48,225 nt of DNA from Chitinophaga pinensis (GCA_945870105.1 CAMBRL010000008.1:1-48225); one strand, 5' to 3'. Shown: positions 34,208 to 42,863, counted from the stretch's first letter. Translations and numbers: made by a program. Notes: generated by a model not told the origin, from the sequence alone.

Positions 34208-34417
34208 AAAGGTAAATTCATAATTAAAACAGCGCTTTTCATACTTATGAGAAGCAAAAACATACTTATTGAAATACTTTTAATAATTGAAAAAAGAAAA
34301 ACCATAATTAATCAAACACTTTTTATACTTATCAAAAGCAAAAACCTACTTGAGAAAACACTTTTCATAATTAAGAAAAGCAAAAACATAATTAACAAAA
34401 TGCGTTTTCTGTTTATT
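34208..34417. repeat. Five imperfect 42-bp tandem repeats
   Basis: Five units of exactly 42 bases run from 34208, 34250, 34292, 34334 and 34376. A typical unit reads AAAAGCAAAAACATAATTAA, then ACAAAACACTTTTCATAATTAA-like sequence. AAAAGC at the start and GCTTTT-like sequence near the end of units make each unit partly self-complementary. Since 42 is a multiple of three, a frame stays open across the array (34247-34465), but it encodes only Lys/Ile/Leu/Asn-rich repeats and is probably not a gene. Confidence 0.85.
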
Positions 34418-34774
34418 CAACGAAAGCCGCTGCAGCCTTCAATTTTCTGCAATTTTCACTCCTGACTTTTCGAAAAAAAGACCAGCGTATTAACATTTGT
34501 TAACACTTTTATTTATTCCATTTTAGCAGCCACTGCATTATATACATGAAACCCGCACAAAGCGGGAAAGGCGACACCGGGCGCATCCCGGCAACCGAGG
34601 TTTTTTATAATTAAGGTTTCAGAATTTTCAGGAGTCTGTTTTTCGATAGACGAGGCGGTGTTTGCAGCTGATAGCAGAGCTCCTCTCAGCAAAAACATCA
34701 ACGAAGTATAGCGGAAAACAGGCCCTGACAAAAATTAAAGTTTAATTGTAAACAACCTCAATACATCCAGTATT
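34418..34774. other. Long non-coding gap with GC-rich structured segment
   Basis: No gene is convincing in this gap. Between 34552 and 34605 the DNA folds into two hairpins, CCCGC/GCGGG (34552-34556 with 34562-34566) and CCGGG/CCCGG (34577-34581 with 34587-34591), followed by CGAGGTTTTTTAT. On the plus strand the T run could end a short structured transcript. The local GC content is much higher than in the AT-rich repeats to the left. It could be a small RNA, a leader of the next gene or a repeat remnant. Confidence 0.4.
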
Positions 34775-35452
34775 ATGGCAACTGTTAAAGTTGGAAATTC
34801 CGGGCTAAACCCTGTTCAGTTGGTGGCAAAAGCCACCCTGATTCAAGGGAAAATGACCGGAAATGCAAATTTTCTCACTCCCATTCCTGATCTTGCGACC
34901 TTTCTTGCGGCCATTACCGCACTGACCAGCGCTATAAGCGCAGCCAGTGGCTTTGACCGCAATCTGATAATCGCCAGAAATCTGAGGGATAAAGAGTTGA
35001 GATTGCTGATTAAACAACTTGCTGCCTATGTTCAGAGCGCAAGCAATGGAGATGCTGATAAGATCATCAGTTCGGGTTTTGAACTGAGGAAGCAACGCGG
35101 ACCAAAAGTCCAAATGACACAGGTGCAAAACCTTGTGGCAGAAAGTACGCTTACCGAAGGCGAAATCGATTTGAGCTGGGATCCTGTTTCAGCAGCCAAA
35201 GCTTTTGAGCTTGAATATAAAGATCTGGGCTTCACCGGTGATGGTGGAAATGCGAGCATACCTCCGGGTATGCCCGGCACGCCTACCCCCGGTGCGGGAA
35301 ACGGAGAATGGAAACATCTTCAATCCGTTACTGCATCAAGGTACCTGGCAACAGGCCTCATCAGTGGTCACATCTATCAGTTCCGTGTAAGGGCGCTTGG
35401 CGCCACTGGTCACGGAGCTATGAGTGACATAGCTCAGGTAAGAGCAAGATAG
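34775..35452 (+). CDS. Fibronectin type III domain protein
   Basis: The 225-residue protein has no signal peptide. Residues 1-110 form an Ala/Leu-rich helical part (DLATFLAAITALTSAISAASG, then KELRLLIKQLAAYVQSASNGDADKIISSGFELRKQ). Residues about 115-225 match a fibronectin type III fold: GEIDLSWDPVSAAKAFELEYKD and GLISGHIYQFRVRALGATGHGAMSD. A Pro/Gly-rich loop (SIPPGMPGTPTPGAGNGE) lies inside the FN3 domain. Proteins of this design occur in Bacteroidota but I know no function. A good terminator follows at 35471, so it is a single gene separate from the sugar operons. Confidence 0.82.
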   Translation: MATVKVGNSGLNPVQLVAKATLIQGKMTGNANFLTPIPDLATFLAAITALTSAISAASGFDRNLIIARNLRDKELRLLIKQLAAYVQSASNGDADKIISSGFELRKQRGPKVQMTQVQNLVAESTLTEGEIDLSWDPVSAAKAFELEYKDLGFTGDGGNASIPPGMPGTPTPGAGNGEWKHLQSVTASRYLATGLISGHIYQFRVRALGATGHGAMSDIAQVRAR

Positions 35453-35470
35453 GTTTGAAGGTGCAGAAAG

Positions 35471-35510
35471 AAAAAGCAGTCCCGCAGAATTGGGGACTGC
35501 TTTTTTATTT
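35471..35510 (+). terminator. Intrinsic terminator after the FN3 gene
   Basis: The stem AAAAAGCAGTCCC (35471-35483) pairs with GGGACTGCTTTTT (35493-35505) and is followed by further T residues. It lies 18 bases after the FN3 stop codon. The next gene starts 30 bases further on and must have its own promoter or rely on read-through. Confidence 0.85.
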
Positions 35511-35540
35511 TTGCTATTTTCGCCACTTCATTATAAATTA

Positions 35541-36641
35541 ATGCTCAACAACAAAACAGTAGCTGTAGTAGTACCCGCTTACAACGAGGAAAAACAAATA
35601 GGCATGGTTATAGAAACCATGCCGGCATTTGTTGACCGCATTATTATTGTAAACGATTGCAGCAAAGACAAAACGGCTGATGTTGTACAATCTTATATTG
35701 AAAAGGACACCTCCCAAAAAACGACACTAAAAAACAAGCTGAAACAGGCTTTTGCAGCTAACCGCTATAACCGCGCTGACGAGGTTATCTATGAACAGGG
35801 TAAAGACGAAATCCGACTCTTTAATCCTTCTGAAGTTGTAAATAAAAACCCTGAAACCGATCGCATAATTTTAATTAACCACAAAGTAAATGGTGGTGTT
35901 GGGGGTGCTGTAGCAACTGGTTATAAATGGTGCAAAGACCATGATATTTACTGCACAGCAAAAATTGACGGTGATGGACAGATGGATCCTAATGAACTGG
36001 AAAGCATATGCCTCCCGGTTATAAACGATGAGGTGGATTATGTTAAAGGTAACAGATTAATACACAGAAGTGCCTGGCTTGTAATACCAAAAATTCGGTA
36101 TTTGGGCAATTCCATTTTATCAATTCTCACGAAAATTGCTTCCGGTTACTGGCATGTTTCTGATACCCAAACAGCATTTTCTGCTATTTCACTAAAAGCA
36201 TTACAAGGTATTCGACTTCATGAAATCTATCGTAGTTACGGCTATCCGAATGATATGCTTGTTAAGTTAAATATATCAATGTGCTCTATAAGGGAAGTTG
36301 CCATTAAACCGGTTTATGATGTTGGGGAAAACAGTAAAATGAAAATAGTTAAAGTCATTCCATTAATTTCTTGGCTTTTATTCAAATCCTTTTTTAAACG
36401 ACTTTGGATAAAATACCTGTTTCGTGATTTCCACCCATTATTTCTGCTTTATAATTTTGCATTTTTCTTGGGCATCATTTGGCTACCTTATCTATTTAAA
36501 GTTGCTCATTTAATTCATAATGGGGCACATGTATCATTCGAAACATTATTTGCATTTTCTTTTCTTGCATTTACATCTTTTCAATCGCTTCTATTTGCAA
36601 TGTGGATGGATATTCAGGATAATGAACGACTAAATAAATAA
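35541..36641 (+). CDS. Polyprenyl-phosphate-type GT2 glycosyltransferase
   Basis: The 366-residue protein has a GT2 core of the dolichol-phosphate-mannose-synthase type: VAVVVPAYNEEKQIGMVIETM, VNDCSKDKT (37-45), NGGVGGAVATGYKW and the metal site KIDGDGQMDP (131-140). Two or more hydrophobic segments follow (about 300-355). Between strands 2 and 3 it has an extra, basic stretch of about 45 residues (55-105) not usual for the family. Such enzymes load a sugar on a lipid carrier or act on it at the membrane. I chose the ATG at 35541; an upstream in-frame ATG at 35490 lies inside the terminator. Confidence 0.85.
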   Translation: MLNNKTVAVVVPAYNEEKQIGMVIETMPAFVDRIIIVNDCSKDKTADVVQSYIEKDTSQKTTLKNKLKQAFAANRYNRADEVIYEQGKDEIRLFNPSEVVNKNPETDRIILINHKVNGGVGGAVATGYKWCKDHDIYCTAKIDGDGQMDPNELESICLPVINDEVDYVKGNRLIHRSAWLVIPKIRYLGNSILSILTKIASGYWHVSDTQTAFSAISLKALQGIRLHEIYRSYGYPNDMLVKLNISMCSIREVAIKPVYDVGENSKMKIVKVIPLISWLLFKSFFKRLWIKYLFRDFHPLFLLYNFAFFLGIIWLPYLFKVAHLIHNGAHVSFETLFAFSFLAFTSFQSLLFAMWMDIQDNERLNK

Positions 36642-36642
36642 A

Positions 36643-37167
36643 ATGGGTATTCAACAAAAATCTTGGGGAACTATCCCTGTTGGACCTAAATCAAAAGGAA
36701 TAAAAATTTTTGGAGCATATTTCAGAAGGGTACTCCATAATATTGCAAGAAACTATGTTTTACTCCCATCCTGGAGATCTTGGTTGAACAGGAAGAGAGG
36801 CGTTGATATTGGAAGAAATGTCTTTTGGGGAAGCGATGTTTTTATAGATGATGCAGATCCTTCTCTTGTAAAAATAGAAGATAATGTAACCATTCTTGGT
36901 AGATCAACAATATTGGGCCACGCCTATTATCCCAAACATTTTAGTAAAGTGCTATCCTCTACATCAAAAAAAGAAGGCACCATAATAAAAAAAGGTTCTT
37001 ATGTTGGCATGGGCTGTATAATATTACCTGGAATTACAATTGGAGAGTACACAATTATTGGTGCCGGTTCGGTAGTTACAAAAGATATTCCACCATACTC
37101 ATTGGCTGTTGGTGTACCTGCAAAGGTTATAAAAAATATTTCAAAAGAAGACCTAATTCTCAATTGA
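36643..37167 (+). CDS. Hexapeptide-repeat O-acyltransferase
   Basis: The 174-residue protein has a left-handed beta-helix of hexapeptide repeats (GVDIGRNVFWGSDVFIDD ... VKIEDNVTILGRSTILGHAYYP ... GSYVGMGCIILPGITIGEYTIIGAGSVVTKDI) and the end VAVGVPAKVIKNI-like sequence (LAVGVPAKVI). This is the WbbJ/LacA-like acetyltransferase group, which acetylates a sugar from acetyl-CoA in the cytoplasm. It starts one base after the GT2 stop, so the two are co-expressed. Confidence 0.9.
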   Translation: MGIQQKSWGTIPVGPKSKGIKIFGAYFRRVLHNIARNYVLLPSWRSWLNRKRGVDIGRNVFWGSDVFIDDADPSLVKIEDNVTILGRSTILGHAYYPKHFSKVLSSTSKKEGTIIKKGSYVGMGCIILPGITIGEYTIIGAGSVVTKDIPPYSLAVGVPAKVIKNISKEDLILN

Positions 37168-37211
37168 CCAATTTCCAAACAGAAAAAATATTATTTAAAA
37201 GAGCTTAAAAA

Positions 37212-39233
37212 ATGTGCGGTATTTTCGGAATTATAATAACAAAAGAATCTACGTTAATTAGTTACTATGAACGGATTTTAAAAGAATTGTTTTCACTATC
37301 CGAATCCAGAGGCAAAGAAGCTTCAGGACTTGCTATAAATAACGGAAAAGAACTGCGTTACCTGAAAAGCCCTTTCCCTGCATCGGATCTGGTTAAATCA
37401 GCTGTATTTAAAAATGAAGTTGATACACTGCTTGGTTCCGACAATTCATTTTTTACCACTATAGGTCACTCGCGCCTGGTAACCAATGGCTATGAGCAAT
37501 ACAATGAAAATAACCAGCCGGTAATCAAAAACAATCTTGCAGTAATACACAATGGCATTATTGTCAATGATACAGAGCTCTGGAAAAAATACAGTGATGA
37601 AGAAAGGTTATCGGGCTTAGATTCTGAAATAATCCCTACACTTCTTCGCAGATTTTTAAATCAGGGGTCTACACTGCAAACAGCTCTTTCCAATTTATAT
37701 AAAGAGATTTATGGAATGACTTCCATAGCAGTATTACCCTTTGAAAGCAAGAACCTGATTTTAGCCACCAACAATGGTTCGCTGTATTATGTAAGTTCTG
37801 AAGACAACAGCGCATTTGTCTTTGCCTCTGAACGTTTTATTCTTAATTCGCTTATTGAAAAACTTAAACTTGCTTCTGTTTTTTCAAAGCAAAACATCAA
37901 ACAACTGCCGGCTAATTATGCCTGCTCTGTAAATATCGAATCCAATACCGTTAATGTTTTAAGTCTGAGTACCACTTCAACGGACTTTAACAACCTGACT
38001 TCGGCTTCAAAAATATTATTACCTATTGAAATTACTGAAAAAGTAAGCAACAAGCATGTGCATATCAATACCAGCATGGAACACAGAGAGACAACTGTTC
38101 CAAAGGCATTTACGGACGAAGTTAATAGCAGAAACCTAAGAATAGCGAGCCTTAATCGTTGCACCAAGTGTATTCTGCCTGAAACATTTCCTTTTATTGA
38201 ATATGATAGTACAGGAGTGTGCAACTACTGCAACAATTATCAACCCTTAAAATTCAAAGGCGCTGAAAACTTTAAACTTCTTCTTGACAGCTACCGTTCC
38301 AAAGATGGCTCACCCGATTGCCTGATGCCTTTCAGTGGCGGACGCGACAGCAGCTATGCCCTACACTATGTAAAAAAAGAGTTAGGCATGAACCCTATAG
38401 CCTTTTCATACGACTGGGGTATGCTTACCGACCTTGCACGAAGAAATCAGGCACGGATGTGCGGGAAACTTGGGGTGGAACATATTCTGATCTCGGCCGA
38501 TATCCGTAAAAAAAGGGATAACATCCGTAAAAATGTATCTGCCTGGCTGAAACGTCCTAACCTTGGAACCATTCCTCTGTTTATGGCAGGCGATAAGCAG
38601 TATTTTTATTATACCGATTTACTGAAAAAGCAAAACAATATCTCCATTGCCATTATGGGAGAGAATCCATTAGAAAAAACCGGATTTAAAACCGGATTTA
38701 GTGGTGTGAGGCAAAACAAAAATAACGGTTTTATGGCCTATGATATTTCCACATTAGGAAAACTTCAAATGGGGCTCTTTTATCTGAAGCAATACATCCT
38801 GAATCCTGCTCTTATTAATTCCTCCATAACAGATACCTTTTCAGCCTTTATCTCCTACTATGGGCTGACCCGTAATTATGTAAACATTTTTGATTACCTT
38901 CCTTGGGAAGAAGAAAAACTTGAAAAAACTCTGATCAATGAATACGATTGGGAGACGGACCCGGGAACAAAAACAACCTGGCGTATTGGTGACGGAACCG
39001 CTGCTTTCTACAATTATATTTATTACATGGTGGCAGGATTTACTGAAAACGACACCTTCCGCAGTAATCAGATACGGGAGGGTTCACTAACCCGCGAAAA
39101 AGCGCTTGCAAAAACAATTATTGAAAATCAGCAAAGATGGGATTCTATTCAATGGTACTGTAATACAATCGGAGTTGATTTTGAGAAAACAATAAAAATA
39201 ATTAATAGAATACCTGTTTTATATGAAAAGTAA
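37212..39233 (+). CDS. Class II glutamine amidotransferase fused to WbuX-type N-acetyl-sugar amidotransferase
   Basis: The 673-residue protein starts MCGIFGII, with Cys2 as the Ntn nucleophile, and has SRGKEASGLA (32-41), GHSRLVTNG (85-93) and VIHNGIIVND (111-120): a complete class II glutaminase (1 to about 230). After a linker, residues 315-640 match the N-acetyl-sugar amidotransferases WbuX/WbpG: paired cysteines Cys317/Cys320 and Cys337/Cys340, then the ATP PP-loop SGGRDSS (375-381), DWGMLTDLARRNQARM and MGENPLEKTGF. It should use glutamine and ATP to turn an N-acetyl into an acetamidino group without a partner. It overlaps the next gene by 11 bases. Confidence 0.87.
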   Translation: MCGIFGIIITKESTLISYYERILKELFSLSESRGKEASGLAINNGKELRYLKSPFPASDLVKSAVFKNEVDTLLGSDNSFFTTIGHSRLVTNGYEQYNENNQPVIKNNLAVIHNGIIVNDTELWKKYSDEERLSGLDSEIIPTLLRRFLNQGSTLQTALSNLYKEIYGMTSIAVLPFESKNLILATNNGSLYYVSSEDNSAFVFASERFILNSLIEKLKLASVFSKQNIKQLPANYACSVNIESNTVNVLSLSTTSTDFNNLTSASKILLPIEITEKVSNKHVHINTSMEHRETTVPKAFTDEVNSRNLRIASLNRCTKCILPETFPFIEYDSTGVCNYCNNYQPLKFKGAENFKLLLDSYRSKDGSPDCLMPFSGGRDSSYALHYVKKELGMNPIAFSYDWGMLTDLARRNQARMCGKLGVEHILISADIRKKRDNIRKNVSAWLKRPNLGTIPLFMAGDKQYFYYTDLLKKQNNISIAIMGENPLEKTGFKTGFSGVRQNKNNGFMAYDISTLGKLQMGLFYLKQYILNPALINSSITDTFSAFISYYGLTRNYVNIFDYLPWEEEKLEKTLINEYDWETDPGTKTTWRIGDGTAAFYNYIYYMVAGFTENDTFRSNQIREGSLTREKALAKTIIENQQRWDSIQWYCNTIGVDFEKTIKIINRIPVLYEK

Positions 39234-39864
39234 AGAATTTGTGGGTTTTGAAGAACTAACAAAACAAGAATTATGGACTCTGTGCATGGCAGAGTATGAC
39301 AATGCAAATCCATTGGTGAAGTATCTGATAAATAATTTTTATACTAATCTTGAGCAGATTATTGAAAAAACTGGTGACTGCAAAAGTTATTTTGAAATTG
39401 GCTGCGGTGCCGGGGAATCGTCCAGAAGAATTCACAAAATGTTGTCTAAAAATAAAAGTTTTGAGGCAAGTGATTTTGATAAACGATATGTAGAACTATT
39501 AAATGAGAAGGAAATGCCTTTTCCTGTTAGTCAGCAATCGATTTATGAAATCCAGAAAGCCGACAATGCCTATGATTGTGTAATTTGTCTGGAGGTGATG
39601 GAACATTTGGAATACCCGGAGAAAGCGGTAAAAGAACTATTCAGGGTTGCTTCAAAAAGCGTCATTATTTCTGTACCCAATGAACCAATCTGGCGCATAT
39701 TAAATATGACACGGTTAAAATACCTTAAAGATTTTGGCAATACTCCCGGTCACATCAACCACTTCAGCTCAAACTCATTAAAGAAATTGACCGAACCATA
39801 TAGTAAAACTGTGCTAACGGTCAAACCAACTCCCTGGGTAATATTGCATGCTACAAAAAAATAA
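39223..39864 (+). CDS. Class I SAM-dependent methyltransferase
   Basis: The 213-residue protein carries FEIGCGAGESS (57-67), the SDFD acidic end of strand 2, YDCVICLEVMEHLEYPEKAVKELFRV and VIISVPNEPIW, typical of UbiE-like family 11 methyltransferases. It overlaps the amidotransferase fusion by 11 bases and is followed by a membrane protein after 18 bases, so it belongs to the same operon. The substrate could be the chain end or a lipid carrier; nothing in the sequence decides this. Confidence 0.86.
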   Translation: MKSKEFVGFEELTKQELWTLCMAEYDNANPLVKYLINNFYTNLEQIIEKTGDCKSYFEIGCGAGESSRRIHKMLSKNKSFEASDFDKRYVELLNEKEMPFPVSQQSIYEIQKADNAYDCVICLEVMEHLEYPEKAVKELFRVASKSVIISVPNEPIWRILNMTRLKYLKDFGNTPGHINHFSSNSLKKLTEPYSKTVLTVKPTPWVILHATKK

Positions 39865-39882
39865 ATATTTACTGTAATTTTT

Positions 39883-40866
39883 TTGGCGAAAAAACTCTTT
39901 ACAATTTTTATTTCTTTCATAGCTGCCGGAGTATTATTATTTATCGGTTTTAAATTCTTTGTATCAGAAGCCCAACTAAAATTACTGTTCTCGATTTCAG
40001 TTTTTGAACATGTTACAGCTATAGCTTTTTGTTTAGTCAGTTTTATCATTTCTGGGTTTGAACTCAGGTACATTTATAGTCGTAATTCTCAATTAAAACT
40101 AAGCAATTACGAAATCATTTCCCTGCCCGTAAGCATGAATTTATGGGGCTATCTGATACCATTCCAGGGTGCTTTTCTTTATTTAATAGCCTACCTGAAA
40201 CTAAAGCATAAAATTTCCGTCATTAACACTACCTACATTTACATTTATGTTTTCCTGCTTTCATTAAGCATTAGCGGGTTGCTTGGAATTATATTTTATT
40301 TTAATTCCCCTTCAGTTTCCATTCTCTTTTTATATTTATCTATTCTCTTATTAATCAATCCGGTTATTATTTTTTATAGTAATAAAGCATTGGGGAAGAT
40401 TAAATTTTCTAACGTTCCATTTCTAAGGAAAATAAAAGACACAATTGATCAAACGATTAACCAAATGAGTACTTTATTTCAGGATAAACATGTAACTATT
40501 ACTATGATAGGCTTTAATCTGCTATCAACCTTGATTTATGTAGCCTGGTCATATTGGGTGGTAGTACGTTTTGACCTACCTATATCTTTTTTTGCAATTT
40601 TAATAATGTCATTTTTACTAAAAATCACATTATTATTGAAATTCACGCCAGGGAATCTGGGATTAATTCAACTTGCTTCCGGAGGAATAATTGCCCTGCT
40701 AGGGGGTAACGCATCTGACGGTTTTCTAATTTCTTTATTTCAATCATTAACCTATATGCTAATTGCATTTTCGTTAGGCACCATCTTTTCGCTTATTAAC
40801 ATGAAATATTTTAGCTGGAAATCGATGGAATCAATGCTACTTAATAAGAAAAGCATACAAAATTAA
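39883..40866 (+). CDS. Flippase-like membrane protein (LPG synthase membrane-region family)
   Basis: The 327-residue protein has about eight hydrophobic segments and starts at TTG (39883), since no ATG precedes the first membrane helix. The region LLLKFTPGNLGLIQLASGGIIALLGG resembles the conserved TPGGLG..E segment of the AglD/lysylphosphatidylglycerol-synthase membrane family, many of whose members sit in glycosylation loci and are thought to move or hold lipid-linked sugars. No synthase domain is attached. With the DPM-like GT2 enzymes in this locus it could help deliver polyprenyl-phosphate sugars to the periplasm (inferred). Confidence 0.75.
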   Translation: MAKKLFTIFISFIAAGVLLFIGFKFFVSEAQLKLLFSISVFEHVTAIAFCLVSFIISGFELRYIYSRNSQLKLSNYEIISLPVSMNLWGYLIPFQGAFLYLIAYLKLKHKISVINTTYIYIYVFLLSLSISGLLGIIFYFNSPSVSILFLYLSILLLINPVIIFYSNKALGKIKFSNVPFLRKIKDTIDQTINQMSTLFQDKHVTITMIGFNLLSTLIYVAWSYWVVVRFDLPISFFAILIMSFLLKITLLLKFTPGNLGLIQLASGGIIALLGGNASDGFLISLFQSLTYMLIAFSLGTIFSLINMKYFSWKSMESMLLNKKSIQN

Positions 40867-41201
40867 ACTCAGTAAATAATAAACAAACAAAGCCGGTATA
40901 AAATATATAGTATAATTACCCCCATTTTTAGGACAGAAGTTATTTAAAGTTAAGTTTGTTATTGTTGTTGTCAATTTTATTTTATTGCTTTTTTTCATTT
41001 TTACGCCTTATTTTTAATAAAAGATTCGATTTGCACTCTAACAGTATAGATAACCTAGACTGCGTCAAAAAAAATCATCAATTCTTTAAAGCGCAAAAGA
41101 TGTAACACTAGGTGAAACAGAAGAAATAATCTAATAAAGATGTCTGTAAAAAATATCGACAATTACGTATTATTGCAAATATATATTTCATAGCTGCGAG
41201 G
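40867..41201. other. 335-bp gap without genes
   Basis: The gap is very AT-rich with no open frame of note. Near 40918-40935 is ACCCCCATTTTTAGGACAG, a sequence that looks like the end of some insertion sequences, but no inverted partner was found. The right end carries a likely promoter for the next gene (41143-41175). I see no structured RNA. Confidence 0.5.
41143..41175 (+). promoter_or_regulatory. Possible promoter of the GT-C-like gene
   Basis: TATTATTG (41168-41175) is one base from TAnnTTTG, and TCTG (41143-41146) 21 bases upstream is one base from TTTG. This would give a leader of about 20 bases before the ATG at 41202. Confidence 0.3.
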
Positions 41202-42863
41202 ATGCGCAAATCATTTCTGAATAAAAACGCTTTAGCACTTTCAATCCTCATCCTGCTGAGTGCCTTTTTGGTTGCCCGTCTTCCGTTCTTCCTTTCCTGC
41301 CCTGTTCCCGAACCTCAAACCGAAGATACTCCTGAGTATTTTGAAGTGGTAATGAAAATGCTGGCGGGTAACAGTAAGGTAGATTTCTCTTTTATCCCGA
41401 TTGGGTATCCCCTGTTTCTGCTTTTAATTGGTTTAATCAAAAACACCTTACTTGCTGTTGCAATAACTCAAAATATTCTTGCCTTAATATCCTGCCTGTT
41501 TTTTATTTATGCTATTCACCAATGTTATCCAAAACTTACCATCTGGGCAGCCCTTGTTTTTGCAGGCTATCTCTCATCTGAAAACAATATTCATTGGGAT
41601 ACACACTTTACACCCGATTCGCTTTACACCAGTTTACTAATCTTTTTTTCAGGTTTTCTTATGCTGGCATTAAAAAAGGAAAACCTCATTTTCGGAGCAT
41701 TGGCATCAGCAACGGCAGCATACCTGTTGCTTATAAGAGCTTCGGCAGTTTTTATAATTCCGGTTATGATTTGCGTTGTTGCCTTTCTAATTTACAACAA
41801 CTACAACAGAAAAAAAATAATTGGCTTTGTACTTCCATTTTTATCCATTCTGCTCATCTATTCTGCCTATAATTATTACAGCACCGGAATTTTTAATTTC
41901 ATTACCACTGCACGATTTCAATTGGGAAAAACAACCAGTCCATACGCATTGCGAACAGATGAAGAGCAAAACTTTATAAACGAAGCAATCCGCTTTCTGC
42001 CTCCGGAAAATGAATTTGATCTGATTAAAAACTCATGGAATGTAAAAAAAGTAACGAATGCCAAACTGGAAACACGTTTTGGAAATGAATTGTATATTGA
42101 CTCAACGGGCAACTTATTCTTCAAAACTGTTTTTTTTAAAAAAATGGTGCTTGATACCATTGTCACTCCCAAAAACAAAGATGCGTTTACAAACTATAAA
42201 AATGAATTTATCAAACGCTTTGGAAGCAGCATTTGCGTGATAAAACCCGAAGAGAATAAAGCTAAAATCAAGGTATTAAACTTTGCATTTTACTTTACCA
42301 ACTTCACTGAAAAATTCAACTATTACGAACACTGGTGGGGATATAACTACTGGTTTTTTCACGTTGGACGCACACAAACAAAAGCATACACCTGGCATAC
42401 GTTCTTTACCGGATTAGCAGGCAAACCGATACCCGATGATCTTCGGAAATTTACTTTTAAGGAAATGGCAGATTATCGTCAAAAAACAGGTGCTGACTAT
42501 GAGGTTGAAAAAGATAAAAGAGATAACAGTATTGTTTATCGCATTTATATAAAAGTGAAAAAATATTTAATTGCCCCGTTGTTTAGGAATTATGCTTGGG
42601 TGCTTATTTTCATCATTGCCTTTTTTATAAGCGGGTATAAAACACTAACATCAAAATTCATCAACACTGAGGCTTTTATTATTTTCATGCTGTGCGCTAT
42701 AAATATAGGCTCCGCTTTGGTGTTTACACTTTGGGGAGCTGCAATGCCGCGCTACAGCTTTACTACTGAGTTTACCTACTATGCCGTAGTTGCACTTTTA
42801 CCTGCACTAATTAATTTCAGTATCCTGAAGGACAAACTGAAAAAACAATCAGATAAACCTTAG
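41202..42863 (+). CDS. Multi-membrane GT-C-like glycosyltransferase (GT39/ArnT-like)
   Basis: The 553-residue protein has about eleven hydrophobic segments and a periplasmic-size soluble part (about 245-430). Near the start, after the first helix, is PEPQTEDTPEYFEVVMKML; the acidic pair ED there is where GT-C enzymes (GT39, GT83) keep their catalytic Asp/Glu. Such enzymes use polyprenyl-phosphate sugars outside the inner membrane. The family is loosely conserved, so the call is on architecture. Its 3' end overlaps the convergent SGNH hydrolase by four bases. Confidence 0.75.
   Translation: MRKSFLNKNALALSILILLSAFLVARLPFFLSCPVPEPQTEDTPEYFEVVMKMLAGNSKVDFSFIPIGYPLFLLLIGLIKNTLLAVAITQNILALISCLFFIYAIHQCYPKLTIWAALVFAGYLSSENNIHWDTHFTPDSLYTSLLIFFSGFLMLALKKENLIFGALASATAAYLLLIRASAVFIIPVMICVVAFLIYNNYNRKKIIGFVLPFLSILLIYSAYNYYSTGIFNFITTARFQLGKTTSPYALRTDEEQNFINEAIRFLPPENEFDLIKNSWNVKKVTNAKLETRFGNELYIDSTGNLFFKTVFFKKMVLDTIVTPKNKDAFTNYKNEFIKRFGSSICVIKPEENKAKIKVLNFAFYFTNFTEKFNYYEHWWGYNYWFFHVGRTQTKAYTWHTFFTGLAGKPIPDDLRKFTFKEMADYRQKTGADYEVEKDKRDNSIVYRIYIKVKKYLIAPLFRNYAWVLIFIIAFFISGYKTLTSKFINTEAFIIFMLCAINIGSALVFTLWGAAMPRYSFTTEFTYYAVVALLPALINFSILKDKLKKQSDKP

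Noticed and set aside
34208-34417. CRISPR array
   Set aside because: The 42-base units are contiguous and diverged, without unique spacers between constant repeats, and no cas gene is near.
34247-34465. A 72-residue open frame across the 42-bp repeats
   Set aside because: It is open only because the unit length is a multiple of three; the sequence is low-complexity Lys/Ile/Leu/Asn.
34513-34731. A 72-residue minus-strand open frame
   Set aside because: It crosses the GC-rich hairpins, has no known domain and no sign of a conserved start.
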